Part shown: positions 1 through 7,249 of the stretch, in pieces | Position numbering within the stretch: the stretch's first letter is position 1 | Layout: each line of letters opens with the position of its first letter | NCBI GenBank assembly: GCA_017454015.1 | Contig: JAFTDW010000053.1 | Location: 1-64,000, forward strand | Source of the DNA: Bacteroidales bacterium | GTDB taxonomy: Bacteria; Bacteroidota; Bacteroidia; Bacteroidales; P3 | Length of the DNA stretch: 64,000 nt | Direction: 5' to 3' | Translations under genes and position numbers: made by a program | Notes under the pieces: model-generated | Seen by the model: only the letters and a program-made list of their open reading frames with translations | The model's database searches: none | What the model was told of the DNA's origin: nothing

Positions 1-18
1 ACTTGTCAAAACCATTAT

Positions 19-131
<113 letters not shown>

Positions 132-136
132 TTATA

Positions 137-168
137 AAGAGCATCCCATTTCGGGGTGCTCTTTTTTT
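137..168 (+). terminator. rRNA operon terminator
   Basis: The arms AAAGAGCA and TGCTCTTT with CCC/GGGG pairing form a hairpin followed by a run of eight T. It sits just after 5S, so it ends the rRNA transcript. Confidence 0.85.
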
Positions 169-170
169 TG

Positions 171-199
171 TTGACATATCATATTTTTTTGTAATTTTG
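171..199 (+). promoter_or_regulatory. Bacteroidetes-type promoter for the sod leader
   Basis: TTGACA at 171-176 and TAATTTTG at 192-199 match the -33/-7 pattern (TTG and TAnnTTTG, 18-nt spacer). Transcription should start near 205 and run through a roughly 265-nt leader into the superoxide dismutase gene. Confidence 0.65.
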
Positions 200-222
200 C
201 ATCGATAATTAACAATTAAGGC

Positions 223-270
223 GACCTCTAAAAATAGCCTCGGAGAGGCTAACTCTCAATAACTGAGGTC
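223..270 (+). promoter_or_regulatory. Leader hairpin directly before micro-ORF 1
   Basis: AGCCTC (236-241), loop GGA and GAGGCT (245-250) form a perfect hairpin. It is enclosed by GACCTC (223-228) pairing with GAGGTC (265-270), whose last base touches the ATG of micro-ORF 1. CTCTC at 253-257 could alternatively pair with GAGAG. The layout suggests a regulated leader; the function is unknown. Confidence 0.45.
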
Positions 271-309
271 ATGAGCACCGATGAATTAAAAAACATGGAC
301 AGCGAATAA
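271..309 (+). CDS. Leader micro-ORF 1 (12 aa)
   Basis: ATG to TAA, encoding MSTDELKNMDSE. It lies in the transcribed leader of the sod gene and is too short for ordinary gene finding. A near-identical second copy follows 62 nt later (start to start). Translation is not proven; the case rests on duplication with the reading frame, start and stop preserved. It could be a leader peptide, or a duplicated non-coding element that happens to be open. Confidence 0.35.
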   Translation: MSTDELKNMDSE

Positions 310-332
310 CCCCGCACAAGGAACCATTGGTC

Positions 333-371
333 ATGAGCACCGATGAAATCAAAAATATGGACAGCGAATAA
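333..371 (+). CDS. Leader micro-ORF 2 (12 aa)
   Basis: ATG to TAA, encoding MSTDEIKNMDSE. It differs from micro-ORF 1 by a Leu/Ile change plus a silent AAC/AAT change. Both copies are preceded by GGTC. CCCCGCAC (310-317) can pair with GTGTGGGG (376-383), a helix of 8 bp with one G-U, so that this ORF sits inside a large loop. The function is unknown. Confidence 0.35.
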   Translation: MSTDEIKNMDSE

Positions 372-403
372 CGCAGTGTGGGGCAACAAGATAAAAACGA
401 CAT

Positions 404-420
404 GCGTCTCGGAGGGACGC
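404..420 (+). promoter_or_regulatory. Second leader hairpin of the same type
   Basis: GCGTCTC, loop GGA, GGGACGC form a 7-bp stem with one G-U. The loop and the following CTCTCAAT match the hairpin at 236-250, so the leader carries two copies of one structural motif, one before and one after the micro-ORF pair. Confidence 0.4.
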
Positions 421-470
421 GCTCTCAATGAAAAAATAGAACTCACCTTAATACCAATACTAAGAAAGAC

Positions 471-1050
471 ATGATGCCTGAAAACGGGACGTTTTCCTTG
501 CCGGGTCTGACTTACGAGGAACTGTCTGGCGCCATGCAAAGATACTCTCTCGTTCCACCACGGCAAACATCTTAAAGCCTATGTGGACAATATGAACAAA
601 ATGCTGCCGGGCAGCGGTCTGGAAGGGCTGTCGCTCACCAATGTCGTGCGCAAGGCTCAGGGCGGCCTTTTCAATAATGCCGGTCAGGTGTTGAACCATG
701 CCATGTATTTTGCCCAGTTCTCCTCAACACCTCATCCTATGAGCGATAAGTTGGCGGCTATGCTTGCGGAGACTTTTGGCAGTGTTGAGGCTTTTAAGAA
801 AGAGTTTGAGCAGAAGGGCGCCACGCTTTTCGGTAGCGGTTGGGTGTGGCTGAGCGCAGACAAGAACGGCAAGCTGGTCATTACGCAGCAGCGTAACGCC
901 GAGAATCCGTTAACCGATGGTCTCTCGCCACTGCTGACCTTTGATGTATGGGAACATGCCTACTATCTTGACTACCAGAACCGCCGTGCCGACTATCTCG
1001 CGGCACTCTGGCAATATGTGGATTGGGCTGAAGTAGAAAACCGCATGTGA
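471..1050 (+). pseudogene. sod: Fe/Mn superoxide dismutase, apparent frameshift
   Basis: Superoxide dismutase converts superoxide to oxygen and hydrogen peroxide in the cytoplasm. Reading starts at ATG 471 (FSLPGLTYEELSGAM) and shifts by +1 near 536-540 to continue as KDTLSFHHGKHLKAYVDN. The body then runs open to 1050. All four metal ligands are present: His in FHHGKH, His in LNHAMYF, and Asp and His in DVWEHAYY. Without the shift the first frame stops at 573-575. An original GCC ATG AGC AAA that lost AG would explain the sequence. The part from 583 alone would lack the first ligand. The cause may be a real mutation, an assembly error or programmed frameshifting. A leader with micro-ORFs precedes it. 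Confidence 0.8.
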
Positions 1051-1125
1051 TGCGATAAGCCTCCTGTAGACTAAAGAGTGTCAAAGCGGTCGGCTTTTGA
1101 CATAAAAGTAGCGATGTTAATTTTC

Positions 1126-1171
1126 TGGAACGTAATCCGAGAATTATATATATTTTTCGGATTATATTCCA
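1126..1171 (+). terminator. Hairpin downstream of sod
   Basis: TGGAA-cg-TAATCCGA pairs with TCGGATTA-ta-TTCCA around an AT-rich loop. It is a plausible end of the sod transcript, although no clean T-run follows directly. Confidence 0.4.
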
Positions 1172-1227
1172 AAAAATTCGGTTTTTTGCATTGTTAAAAG
1201 GGGAGAGTGCCCTGCAAAACAATAAAA

Positions 1228-1250
1228 GGAGCCTAAATATAGAAGGCTCC
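1228..1250 (-). terminator. Terminator of the 1271-2050 gene
   Basis: GGAGCC and GGCTCC form a 6-bp stem. On the minus strand it is followed by TTTTATT, consistent with termination of the gene ending at 1271. Confidence 0.6.
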
Positions 1251-1270
1251 CTTAATAGAGATTGGTGTTG

Positions 1271-2050
1271 TTATTGCACGACAAACTTATTGGTTTTGCC
1301 TTCGCACTCATAGATGTATACTCCTGGTTGGAGATTTGAGACATCAATAGTAACCTTGTCAAAATGCGGTCCAACGGGGATGGACCTCACCAATGTGCCG
1401 TTGGAGTTGAATATATGCAACTCTGCGGCCTTCTCCGATGCCAGATGATATGGGATGGTTATCAGGCTACTGCCCGGGTTAGGATATGCGCTGCCGATGT
1501 TTGTGCCGCATTGCTCCGTCGGTGGAACTGACACAGTACCTGGCCCTCCACAGAGATAATGAATGTAACTTGTTTCTGACGTGCCTGTTGAGGAATTAAT
1601 CATGACTTTATATATGCACAGACGTGTTTCATTATTAAGGGAATACATTTGCCATAAATTAAGAATACATGCGATCCCAAAATTTTCTATCACATCGCCA
1701 TCTTCATTGATAAGTTTTGCAGTATAATTATTGTTAGTGTTGTCATCTGATGTGGTCTCCATAAATGAAACAAATAATTCAACCTTATCATCATTGTTTA
1801 TGTAACGTTTACCTAATATTGAACAGGATGATATTTTATACCCCGAGGGAGGATTTGTTGCAATGGTTTTATACAACGAGAAGTCCCAGCTATACAAGTA
1901 GACAGTGTTGTTTGAGAGGCCATAATAATATTTTGCGTCATAAGAATCAGTCCATTGAAGGTCTTCTCGTGGGGTGTCAAGCCTTGTGAGCTGTGCTGAT
2001 GCCGTTAGGCTTATCGCCACCAATAATGTGTAGAGTGCAATTTTTTTCAT
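1271..2050 (-). CDS. Secreted protein with T9SS sorting domain
   Basis: A 259-aa protein with a clear signal peptide (MKKIALYTLLVAISLTASAQ). The last roughly 75 residues form a type A T9SS sorting domain: YPNPGSS near the domain start, then IPYHLASEKAAELHIFNSNG and a GVYIYECEGKTNKFVVQ-like end. It should cross the outer membrane by T9SS and be anchored or released at the surface. The middle (residues 20-185) shows no domain I recognise. It is followed by its own terminator. It is preceded on the same strand by a small gene 13 nt away, so the two may be cotranscribed. The function of the passenger part is unknown. Confidence 0.82.
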   Translation of the reverse strand: MKKIALYTLLVAISLTASAQLTRLDTPREDLQWTDSYDAKYYYGLSNNTVYLYSWDFSLYKTIATNPPSGYKISSCSILGKRYINNDDKVELFVSFMETTSDDNTNNNYTAKLINEDGDVIENFGIACILNLWQMYSLNNETRLCIYKVMINSSTGTSETSYIHYLCGGPGTVSVPPTEQCGTNIGSAYPNPGSSLITIPYHLASEKAAELHIFNSNGTLVRSIPVGPHFDKVTIDVSNLQPGVYIYECEGKTNKFVVQ

Positions 2051-2063
2051 TTCGTATCCTCCT

Positions 2064-2321
2064 TTAATTTAATATTGAATGACTTTGAATCAGTGTGCTG
2101 TTTGGCTCGGTCGAACGCTCCCCGCACGACCTTGTCTTGTAATGAGTGGCAACAGCTCGGCCAATGTACATGTTGACTTCCTGCAAGTTGCCTGTTTCAG
2201 CCACCAAGTCGAGGTAATCCTTCATAAGTTCCTTGTCGCTTTGAATGTAGCAGAACAATGCGTCGATAGGATTGTCCTCGAATTTCTTGATGGCATTGTT
2301 AAAAAATGCATCTTTTGACAT
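2064..2321 (-). CDS. Small hypothetical protein (85 aa)
   Basis: The open frame extends further upstream, but the start MSKDAFFNNAIKKFEDNP at 2321 looks best because everything before it has an unnatural composition and overlaps a hairpin. The protein is mostly helical by appearance, acidic in the middle (SDKELMKDYLDLVAE), and ends TLIQSHSILN. I do not recognise the family. It sits 13 nt before the T9SS gene and downstream of a toxin-antitoxin pair on the same strand, which hints at a small accessory gene. The function is unknown. Confidence 0.5.
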   Translation of the reverse strand: MSKDAFFNNAIKKFEDNPIDALFCYIQSDKELMKDYLDLVAETGNLQEVNMYIGRAVATHYKTRSCGERSTEPNSTLIQSHSILN

Positions 2322-2378
2322 AAGCATATACCCTGTTTTGTGTCGGGCGCAACCTCTGATTGTTTTGCCTACTCTAAT

Positions 2379-2435
2379 ATACGGTTTTCGGCTTCCCCGC
2401 TTATTATTGAGCAGAGAAGCCGAATGTTTCCGTAT
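2379..2435 (-). repeat. Imperfect 15-bp stem-loop
   Basis: ATACGG-(tt)-TTCGGCTTC pairs with GAAGCCGAA-(tgttt)-CCGTAT around a roughly 20-nt loop. It lies upstream of the small gene at 2064-2321. It could be a terminator for the upstream toxin operon or a dispersed palindrome; there is no strong T-run. Confidence 0.4.
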
Positions 2436-2655
2436 GGGCATAAAAAAGGCGTGCAACCTTTCGTTATGATTCCCTTATTCACATGACAGGTGCTGGTGAT
2501 ACCTTTGGACAGAATAAGTTACGAAATAGTTCACGCCACTGCGCGAACCCTCCGCTTCCCATTCCCCTGTCCACGAAAGTTACCAGCTTTGTCATGTGGG
2601 AACAAGAGCTTCGAGCTCAATATGATCTATTTATCTGTTTTTGTGCGTTGTTGGT

Positions 2656-2964
2656 TTAATAGGTTATCAATGACGATGGCAATATTTTGTCTACTACAGC
2701 ATAGTCGCCATCAATGTGAAAAATTACTATCAATTTCCTGTTACCTACCGTTGTTATCTTTGCATGGGGATGGTAGAGCTTCGGCAACTGATATTCGCTT
2801 TCGGGTATAGCTTCAGCAGTATACGACAGTCGGGCTACTTCAAGTCTGATTTTTTGTAGATATTTAAGAGCCAAGTCTCTGCTGCCTATGTTTAGCAGCC
2901 AGTCTCTCAATCTAATAATGTCGGCCTCTGCCTCAATATCATAATCAACGCGGAACTCTTTCAC
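2656..2964 (-). CDS. RelE/ParE-type toxin
   Basis: A 102-aa protein of the type II toxin superfamily RelE/ParE, either an mRNA nuclease or a gyrase inhibitor. Visible signs: start MKEFRVDYDIEAEADIIRLRDWL (the alpha-hairpin), then the basic strand-rich end HPHAKITTVGNRKLIVIFHIDGDYAVVDKIL. It begins 8 nt after the antitoxin stop, the usual antitoxin-first order. I cannot tell RelE from ParE activity by eye; the long N-terminal helix pair leans towards ParE. Confidence 0.72.
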   Translation of the reverse strand: MKEFRVDYDIEAEADIIRLRDWLLNIGSRDLALKYLQKIRLEVARLSYTAEAIPESEYQLPKLYHPHAKITTVGNRKLIVIFHIDGDYAVVDKILPSSLITY

Positions 2965-2972
2965 GTTCTTTG

Positions 2973-3197
2973 CTAAAAGGTGGCCTCTAACTTCTGCCAG
3001 AAGTTATCTATATCGCGATGCACTTTACCTCGGTTGGGATTGTTTATATCATGCTTTATAGAGGCCATCCAGTCAGCCTGCTGTTCAGGTGTGAGCGGCA
3101 ACTCTTTTTCGGAATAATGGTTTTCTGTTGCAATATTCCTGTTGATGCATTGCAAATCCGATGAATATGTGTTATTTACATGTGTTGTATTACCCAT
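2973..3197 (-). CDS. Putative antitoxin of the RelE/ParE pair
   Basis: A 74-aa protein ending ADWMASIKHDINNPNRGKVHRDIDNFWQKLEATF. It sits 8 nt upstream of the toxin. The open frame continues upstream through the promoter (3221-3250), so the start must be at 3209 (MHYDMGN) or 3197 (MGNTT). I chose 3197 because 3209 would leave almost no leader. No DNA-binding fold is obvious at the N-terminus. The antitoxin role comes from position and size, not from a recognised family. Confidence 0.55.
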   Translation of the reverse strand: MGNTTHVNNTYSSDLQCINRNIATENHYSEKELPLTPEQQADWMASIKHDINNPNRGKVHRDIDNFWQKLEATF

Positions 3198-3220
3198 ATC
3201 GTAGTGCATGTTTGTAAATG

Positions 3221-3250
3221 CAAAGTTACGACAAAAATTTGTAATGTCAA
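3221..3250 (-). promoter_or_regulatory. Toxin-antitoxin promoter
   Basis: On the minus strand TTGACA (3250-3245) and TAACTTTG (3228-3221) are separated by 19 nt counted from TTG, an excellent Bacteroidetes promoter. It lies inside the longest open frame and so excludes the most upstream start codon. Confidence 0.75.
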
Positions 3251-3276
3251 GTTTTTTTTTACAGATATAGTGCAAA

Positions 3277-3313
3277 CAAACAAGGCTGACAATGATATTG
3301 TCAGCCTTGTTTG
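3277..3313 (-). terminator. Terminator after tRNA-Cys
   Basis: A perfect 16-bp hairpin, CAAACAAGGCTGACAA against its complement with a 5-nt loop. It sits just downstream of the tRNA on the minus strand and upstream of the toxin-antitoxin promoter, insulating the two units. Confidence 0.8.
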
Positions 3314-3321
3314 TTTTCTGA

Positions 3322-3391
3322 GGTCGCTTCCGGATTTGAACCGGAGTAGCAGGTTTTGCAGACCTGTGCCTAGCCCCTCGGCCAAACGACC
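3322..3391 (-). tRNA. tRNA-Cys (GCA)
   Basis: Acceptor GGTCGTT pairs with AGCGACC. The anticodon stem CAGGT/ACCTG encloses CTGCAAA with anticodon GCA, and the T-arm TCCGG-TTCAAAT-CCGGA is complete. CCA is not encoded. A promoter lies 54 nt upstream. Confidence 0.93.
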
Positions 3392-3444
3392 TTGATTGTC
3401 TTTCAGTAAGTTGGCTTGTGTGCCAATTGTGCTGAATGTGTTTG

Positions 3445-3474
3445 CAAAGTTACGAACTTTTTTTTAATTGGCAA
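3445..3474 (-). promoter_or_regulatory. tRNA-Cys promoter
   Basis: On the minus strand TTG (3474-3472), a 19-nt spacer and TAACTTTG (3452-3445) match the Bacteroidetes consensus. Confidence 0.7.
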
Positions 3475-3488
3475 AATTTATTTTCTCT

Positions 3489-4298
3489 TTATCCATAAAC
3501 TTTCACTTCTACACCCTCATTCCTAATACGCTGTGCGTACTGCTCAAGTTCGTCGACGGATAGCTTGCGCAAAGCTTTCTCGGGGGTGGCGCGGTCGAGG
3601 GCGTAGAGCATCACATGGCGGGGCTTGATGCGGTGCAGATGCCCGAGGTAGGCGTTGAACTCTGTGTCGACAAGGTTGCTCACCGGCTTGCCGTTGCTGT
3701 GGCCGTCGAAGAGCAGGGTCTGTATTATGCCGTCGCTGCCAAAGGCTACCAGAGAGTCGATGAGTTGCTGCCAACTGCATCCTAAGTCGTTGTTGCGGTT
3801 GATGAGTTGCCTCATCTCTTCGGTGCCGCAGTCGAGCTTGAGAGTGGGGTTGTCGAGTTTGTGGAGGGCTGCCGCTATCTCGGGCCGGTAGAGCTGCGTG
3901 GCGTTGGTGAGCAGCGTGGTGGCGGCCTCGGGGTAGTAGCTGTTGCGCAAGGCGACTACAATGTCGACCACCTCGGGGAAGTGAGGATACAGCGTCGGTT
4001 CGCCGTTGCCGGCAAAGGTGAACGAGTCGACGGGCGTGCACTGCTGCCGCAGCTCTTTGAGGCGGTGCTCCAGCAGGCCGGCTATCTCGTCGGGGGTGGC
4101 AAACTCCATAGGTTGCCGCTCCGACTCGCTGTTCCATCCGCATTCGCAATATATGCAGTCGTAGGAGCAGTGCTTGTGCTTCAGTGGCAGCAGGTTGACA
4201 CCAAGCGAGCTGCCGAAGCGGCGGCTGTGTATGGGCCCTACTATGGTGTTTTCAAACAGTGAGGGTCGTATGGTCTGCGGGTACTGTTGGTCTCTCAT
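3489..4298 (-). CDS. Radical SAM protein (COG0731-like)
   Basis: A 269-aa radical SAM enzyme. The cluster motif is CSYDCIYCECG (C-x3-C-x2-C), reached after GPIHSRRFGSSLGVNLLP. FTFAGNGEPTLYPHF follows, typical of the COG0731 Fe-S oxidoreductases whose substrates are mostly unknown. It overlaps ddl by 4 nt (ATGA), so translation is probably coupled, and it ends the nqr-ddl transcription unit. No second Fe-S domain is seen. The reaction cannot be assigned. Confidence 0.82.
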   Translation of the reverse strand: MRDQQYPQTIRPSLFENTIVGPIHSRRFGSSLGVNLLPLKHKHCSYDCIYCECGWNSESERQPMEFATPDEIAGLLEHRLKELRQQCTPVDSFTFAGNGEPTLYPHFPEVVDIVVALRNSYYPEAATTLLTNATQLYRPEIAAALHKLDNPTLKLDCGTEEMRQLINRNNDLGCSWQQLIDSLVAFGSDGIIQTLLFDGHSNGKPVSNLVDTEFNAYLGHLHRIKPRHVMLYALDRATPEKALRKLSVDELEQYAQRIRNEGVEVKVYG

Positions 4299-5305
4299 CT
4301 CACAGCGGCTTGTATTATCATGTCGTAGAGTTGTGCCGGCTCGATGCCTATGGCGCGCGCCTGCTTGGGCACTATGCTCTCTGCGCTCTGCCCTGGTATG
4401 GTGTTGACCTCAAGGAAGAAGAGCTCGCTCTTTTTGGTGTTGTAGATGTAGTCGAAGCGCACCACGCCGCGGCAGTCCAGCAGGTCGTAGAGTTGCGACG
4501 ACACCTGCTGTATCTGGCTGCTTATCGCAGTGCCGACCTCGGCTGGGGTCACTTCGTTGCTGAAACCTTTGTATTTGGCCTCGTAGTCGAAGAACTCATG
4601 TCCGCCGGTGGGTATTATCTCCGTGACGGGGAAGACGAGTTTGCGGCCTTCTTTGTCGCGTAAAACGCCGCAGTCGAACTCGCGCCCCTCAATGAACTGC
4701 TCCACTAGCACGGCGTTGTCCTCCGTGAAGGCTTCCTGTATGGCTGGCATAAGCTCCGCAGCCTCTTTTACCTTGGTGGTGGCCACGCTGCTGCCGCCCG
4801 ACGCGGGCTTTACAAACAACGGCAGCGAGAGCCGTGACACTATGTCGTCGGTGTTGACCTCGTTGTTGCGCAGCAGCATGAGCGACTGTGCCACGCTCAC
4901 AATGCCGAAGCTGCGCACCACGGGGTTGCAGTAGCCTTTGTTGAATGTCAGTGCCGAGGTGTAGAAGCCGCAGGTGGTGTAGGGTATCCCTACAAGGTCG
5001 AAGTAGCCCTGCAGCACACCGTTCTCGCCAGGGTTGCCGTGGATGATGATGAAGGCAAGGTCGAAATGTACCGTCTGCCCGTTGTCTGTAACGGAAAAGT
5101 CGTGTCTGTTGACAGGCTGGTGTGTGCCGTCGTCGCCCAGCCAGTACCACCGTTCGGCCTGCGGCACGTTCTCGCGCTCCACAACTATCTTGTATACATT
5201 GTACTTGTCGTGGTCGAGCGACTGGTACACTTGGTTGCCGCTACCTATCGAGATTTCATGTTCTCCGGAGTAGCCGCCCATCACGAGGGCTATGTTTTTC
5301 TTCAT
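4295..5305 (-). CDS. ddl: D-alanine--D-alanine ligase
   Basis: Joins two D-Ala using ATP to make the dipeptide at the end of the peptidoglycan stem. Visible: MKKNIALVMGGYSGEHEIS (N-terminal ATP-grasp start), HGNPGENGVLQGYFDLVGIPYT, FVKPASGGSSVATTKVK (ATP-binding lysine and loop), VEQFIEGREFDCGV, and FFLEVNTIPGQS (metal-binding end). The start was set at 5305 (MKKNIALV), giving 336 aa, the family length. An upstream ATG at 5344 lies inside a mobile element and was rejected. It follows nqrF with only the element between, and overlaps the radical SAM gene by 4 nt. Confidence 0.93.
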   Translation of the reverse strand: MKKNIALVMGGYSGEHEISIGSGNQVYQSLDHDKYNVYKIVVERENVPQAERWYWLGDDGTHQPVNRHDFSVTDNGQTVHFDLAFIIIHGNPGENGVLQGYFDLVGIPYTTCGFYTSALTFNKGYCNPVVRSFGIVSVAQSLMLLRNNEVNTDDIVSRLSLPLFVKPASGGSSVATTKVKEAAELMPAIQEAFTEDNAVLVEQFIEGREFDCGVLRDKEGRKLVFPVTEIIPTGGHEFFDYEAKYKGFSNEVTPAEVGTAISSQIQQVSSQLYDLLDCRGVVRFDYIYNTKKSELFFLEVNTIPGQSAESIVPKQARAIGIEPAQLYDMIIQAAVR

Positions 5306-5321
5306 GATACTATGTTTTTTA

Positions 5322-5373
5322 GAAACAGTTTTTCTTTCATTCAATAATTTTCTTATGCCATAAAAACCGTTTC
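5322..5373. mobile_element. Short MITE derivative (copy C)
   Basis: 52 bp from GAAACAG to CCGTTTC, flanked by 3-bp repeats TTA (5319-5321 and 5374-5376). Its core TTTCATTCAATAATTTTC plus TTATGCCATA is shared with the end of the longer copies at 17425-17590 and 60400-60561, so it looks like an internally deleted relative. The right TTA is the complement of the nqrF stop codon TAA. Confidence 0.7.
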
Positions 5374-6630
5374 TTAGTTCCCAAAATTGTCGTAGGATAT
5401 GTTGTTTGGTGCAACGCCGAGGTTGTCAAGCAGTGTCAGCACGGCGCTGGTCATCATCGGTGGTCCGCACAGGTAGTAGTGAACCTCTTCCGGTTCGGGG
5501 TGTGCTTTGAGATAGGTGTCGTAGAGCATTTGGTGTACGAAGCCTTGTGTGTAGCTGATGTTCTGCCTGTCGGCTACGGGGTCCTGCCTGTCGAGTGCAA
5601 GGTGGAAATGGAAGTTGTCAAAGTCGCGTTGCAGTTGCATGAAATCGTCGAGGTAGAGCACTTCGTTGAGGGCGCGTGCCCCGTAGAAGAAGTGCATAGG
5701 TGTCGTGGTGTCTTGCAGTGTGCGTGTGAGGTGCATTATCTGTGAGCGGAGCGGTGCCATGCCGGCGCCGCCGCCTATCCATATTCGTTCGCGGTCGCCT
5801 TCCGTGATATGGAAATCGCCAAACGGACCGCTGATGTCCACTTTGTCGCCAGCCTTCAGCGAGAAGATGTACGAAGAGCCTATGCCCGGGTTGACGTCTG
5901 CAAAGGCTTTGCTGTTGCGCTTTTGCGGTGGCGTGGCAATCCTCACGGTGAGCATGAACACGTTGCCCTCCGCCGGGTAGTTTGCCATAGAGTAGGCTCT
6001 TGTTGTGGCTTCGTCGTTGGTGCAACGTAGTCCAAACAGCCCCCGCTCCTCCCATGCCGGAAGGTATTCGCTGCCAATCTGCTCTCGGTCTATGTCGTTG
6101 AAATCAAGCTTGAAGGCCGGTATCTTGAGCAGTGCGTAGCTTCCCGGCCTGAAGTCGAGCTGTCCTGCTTCGGCGGGCAGCTGCACCTTGAGTTCTTTTA
6201 TGAAGGAGGCCACGTTGCGGTTGGATACCACCGTGCAGCGGTATTCTTTGGCGTCGAGTATAGACTGTGGCAGAGCGATGCCTATGTTGCCCCGCACTTT
6301 GAACTGGCAGCCGAGCCGCCACCCCTCGCCAAGTTCCTGCCGTGTGAAGAAGTTGCTCTCTATCGGCAGAGCTTCGCCTGCACCGGCGGTTACTCTGCAG
6401 CGGCATTGTCCGCAGTTGCCCTTGCCGCCGCACGACGATGGCAGTATGATACCGTGTCCCGAGAGAGCCGTGATAAGCGTGTCGCCAGTAGCCACGGTCA
6501 GTTCCCGCTGGTCGTTGACGGTTATTGTGGCATTGCCTTGTGGCAACAGCCTCTTCTGTAGCACCAGCAGCAGTGCCACGAATGCCAGCAAAAAGAGGCA
6601 GACAGCCAGAGATGTTACTACAACAATCAT
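5374..6630 (-). CDS. nqrF: Na+-NQR subunit F (NADH dehydrogenase subunit)
   Basis: The entry subunit of the sodium-pumping NADH:quinone oxidoreductase; it oxidises NADH by FAD and passes electrons to a 2Fe-2S centre. Order: one N-terminal membrane helix (residues 1-28), a plant-type ferredoxin domain with CGGKGNCGQC, an FAD-binding domain with RAYSMANYP, and an NAD-binding domain ending CGPPMMTSAV and NNISYDNFGN. The length (418 aa) is normal. It is the last gene of the nqr operon, 4 nt after nqrE. A short MITE adjoins the stop codon. Confidence 0.97.
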   Translation of the reverse strand: MIVVVTSLAVCLFLLAFVALLLVLQKRLLPQGNATITVNDQRELTVATGDTLITALSGHGIILPSSCGGKGNCGQCRCRVTAGAGEALPIESNFFTRQELGEGWRLGCQFKVRGNIGIALPQSILDAKEYRCTVVSNRNVASFIKELKVQLPAEAGQLDFRPGSYALLKIPAFKLDFNDIDREQIGSEYLPAWEERGLFGLRCTNDEATTRAYSMANYPAEGNVFMLTVRIATPPQKRNSKAFADVNPGIGSSYIFSLKAGDKVDISGPFGDFHITEGDRERIWIGGGAGMAPLRSQIMHLTRTLQDTTTPMHFFYGARALNEVLYLDDFMQLQRDFDNFHFHLALDRQDPVADRQNISYTQGFVHQMLYDTYLKAHPEPEEVHYYLCGPPMMTSAVLTLLDNLGVAPNNISYDNFGN

Positions 6631-6634
6631 GCTA

Positions 6635-7249
6635 TCAAAGCTTTATTCCCATAAAAGCCATAAAGGCCATGCCCATCAGTCCAGTTATAATAAATGTTAT
6701 GCCAACCCCTTTGAGGGCCGGCGGTATATGTGAATAGCGCAGCTTCTCCCTTAATGCCGCTATGGCCACTATGGCCAGAAACCACCCTATGCCGCTGCCC
6801 AAAGCAAACACCTCGGCTTGCGCTATGTTGCTGTAGGCCCGCTCCTGCATGAACAGTGAGCCACCCATCACGGCGCAGTTCACCGCTATCAACGGCAGGA
6901 ATATGCCAAGAGAGTTGTAGAGTGCCGGACTGTAGCGTTCCACCACCATCTCCACTATCTGCACTATGGCGGCTATAACTGCTATGAACACTATGAAGCT
7001 GAGGAACCCCAGGTCGACACCAGCCAGCGAAGGCGAAATCCACGCCAGAGCCCCTGCTTTGAGCAGGTATTTATTAATAAGATAGTTGACGGGTACGGTG
7101 ATGCAGAGCACAAAAGTTACAGCTATGCCAAGCCCCGCCGAGGTCTTTACCGTCTTCGACACAGCAAGGTACGAGCACATGCCAAGGAAGAAGGCAAAAA
7201 TCATATTGTCAACGAATATCGACTTGACGAGTATGTTGATATATTCCAT
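6635..7249 (-). CDS. nqrE: Na+-NQR subunit E
   Basis: A six-helix membrane subunit of the Na+-NQR. With NqrD it forms the pseudo-symmetric pair that carries a shared Fe centre in the membrane. The 204-aa sequence is almost entirely hydrophobic and begins [32 protein letters not shown], with the conserved Cys in [11 protein letters not shown] second Cys lies in [10 protein letters not shown]. It shares one base with nqrD (ATG/stop overlap at 7249) and is followed by nqrF after 4 nt. Confidence 0.96.
   Translation of the reverse strand: MEYINILVKSIFVDNMIFAFFLGMCSYLAVSKTVKTSAGLGIAVTFVLCITVPVNYLINKYLLKAGALAWISPSLAGVDLGFLSFIVFIAVIAAIVQIVEMVVERYSPALYNSLGIFLPLIAVNCAVMGGSLFMQERAYSNIAQAEVFALGSGIGWFLAIVAIAALREKLRYSHIPPALKGVGITFIITGLMGMAFMAFMGIKL

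Noticed and set aside
2475..2655. Coding fragment between the small hypothetical gene and the toxin
   Set aside because: Short open frames exist on both strands (for example 2490-2810), but none resembles a protein I know; I see nothing supportable here.
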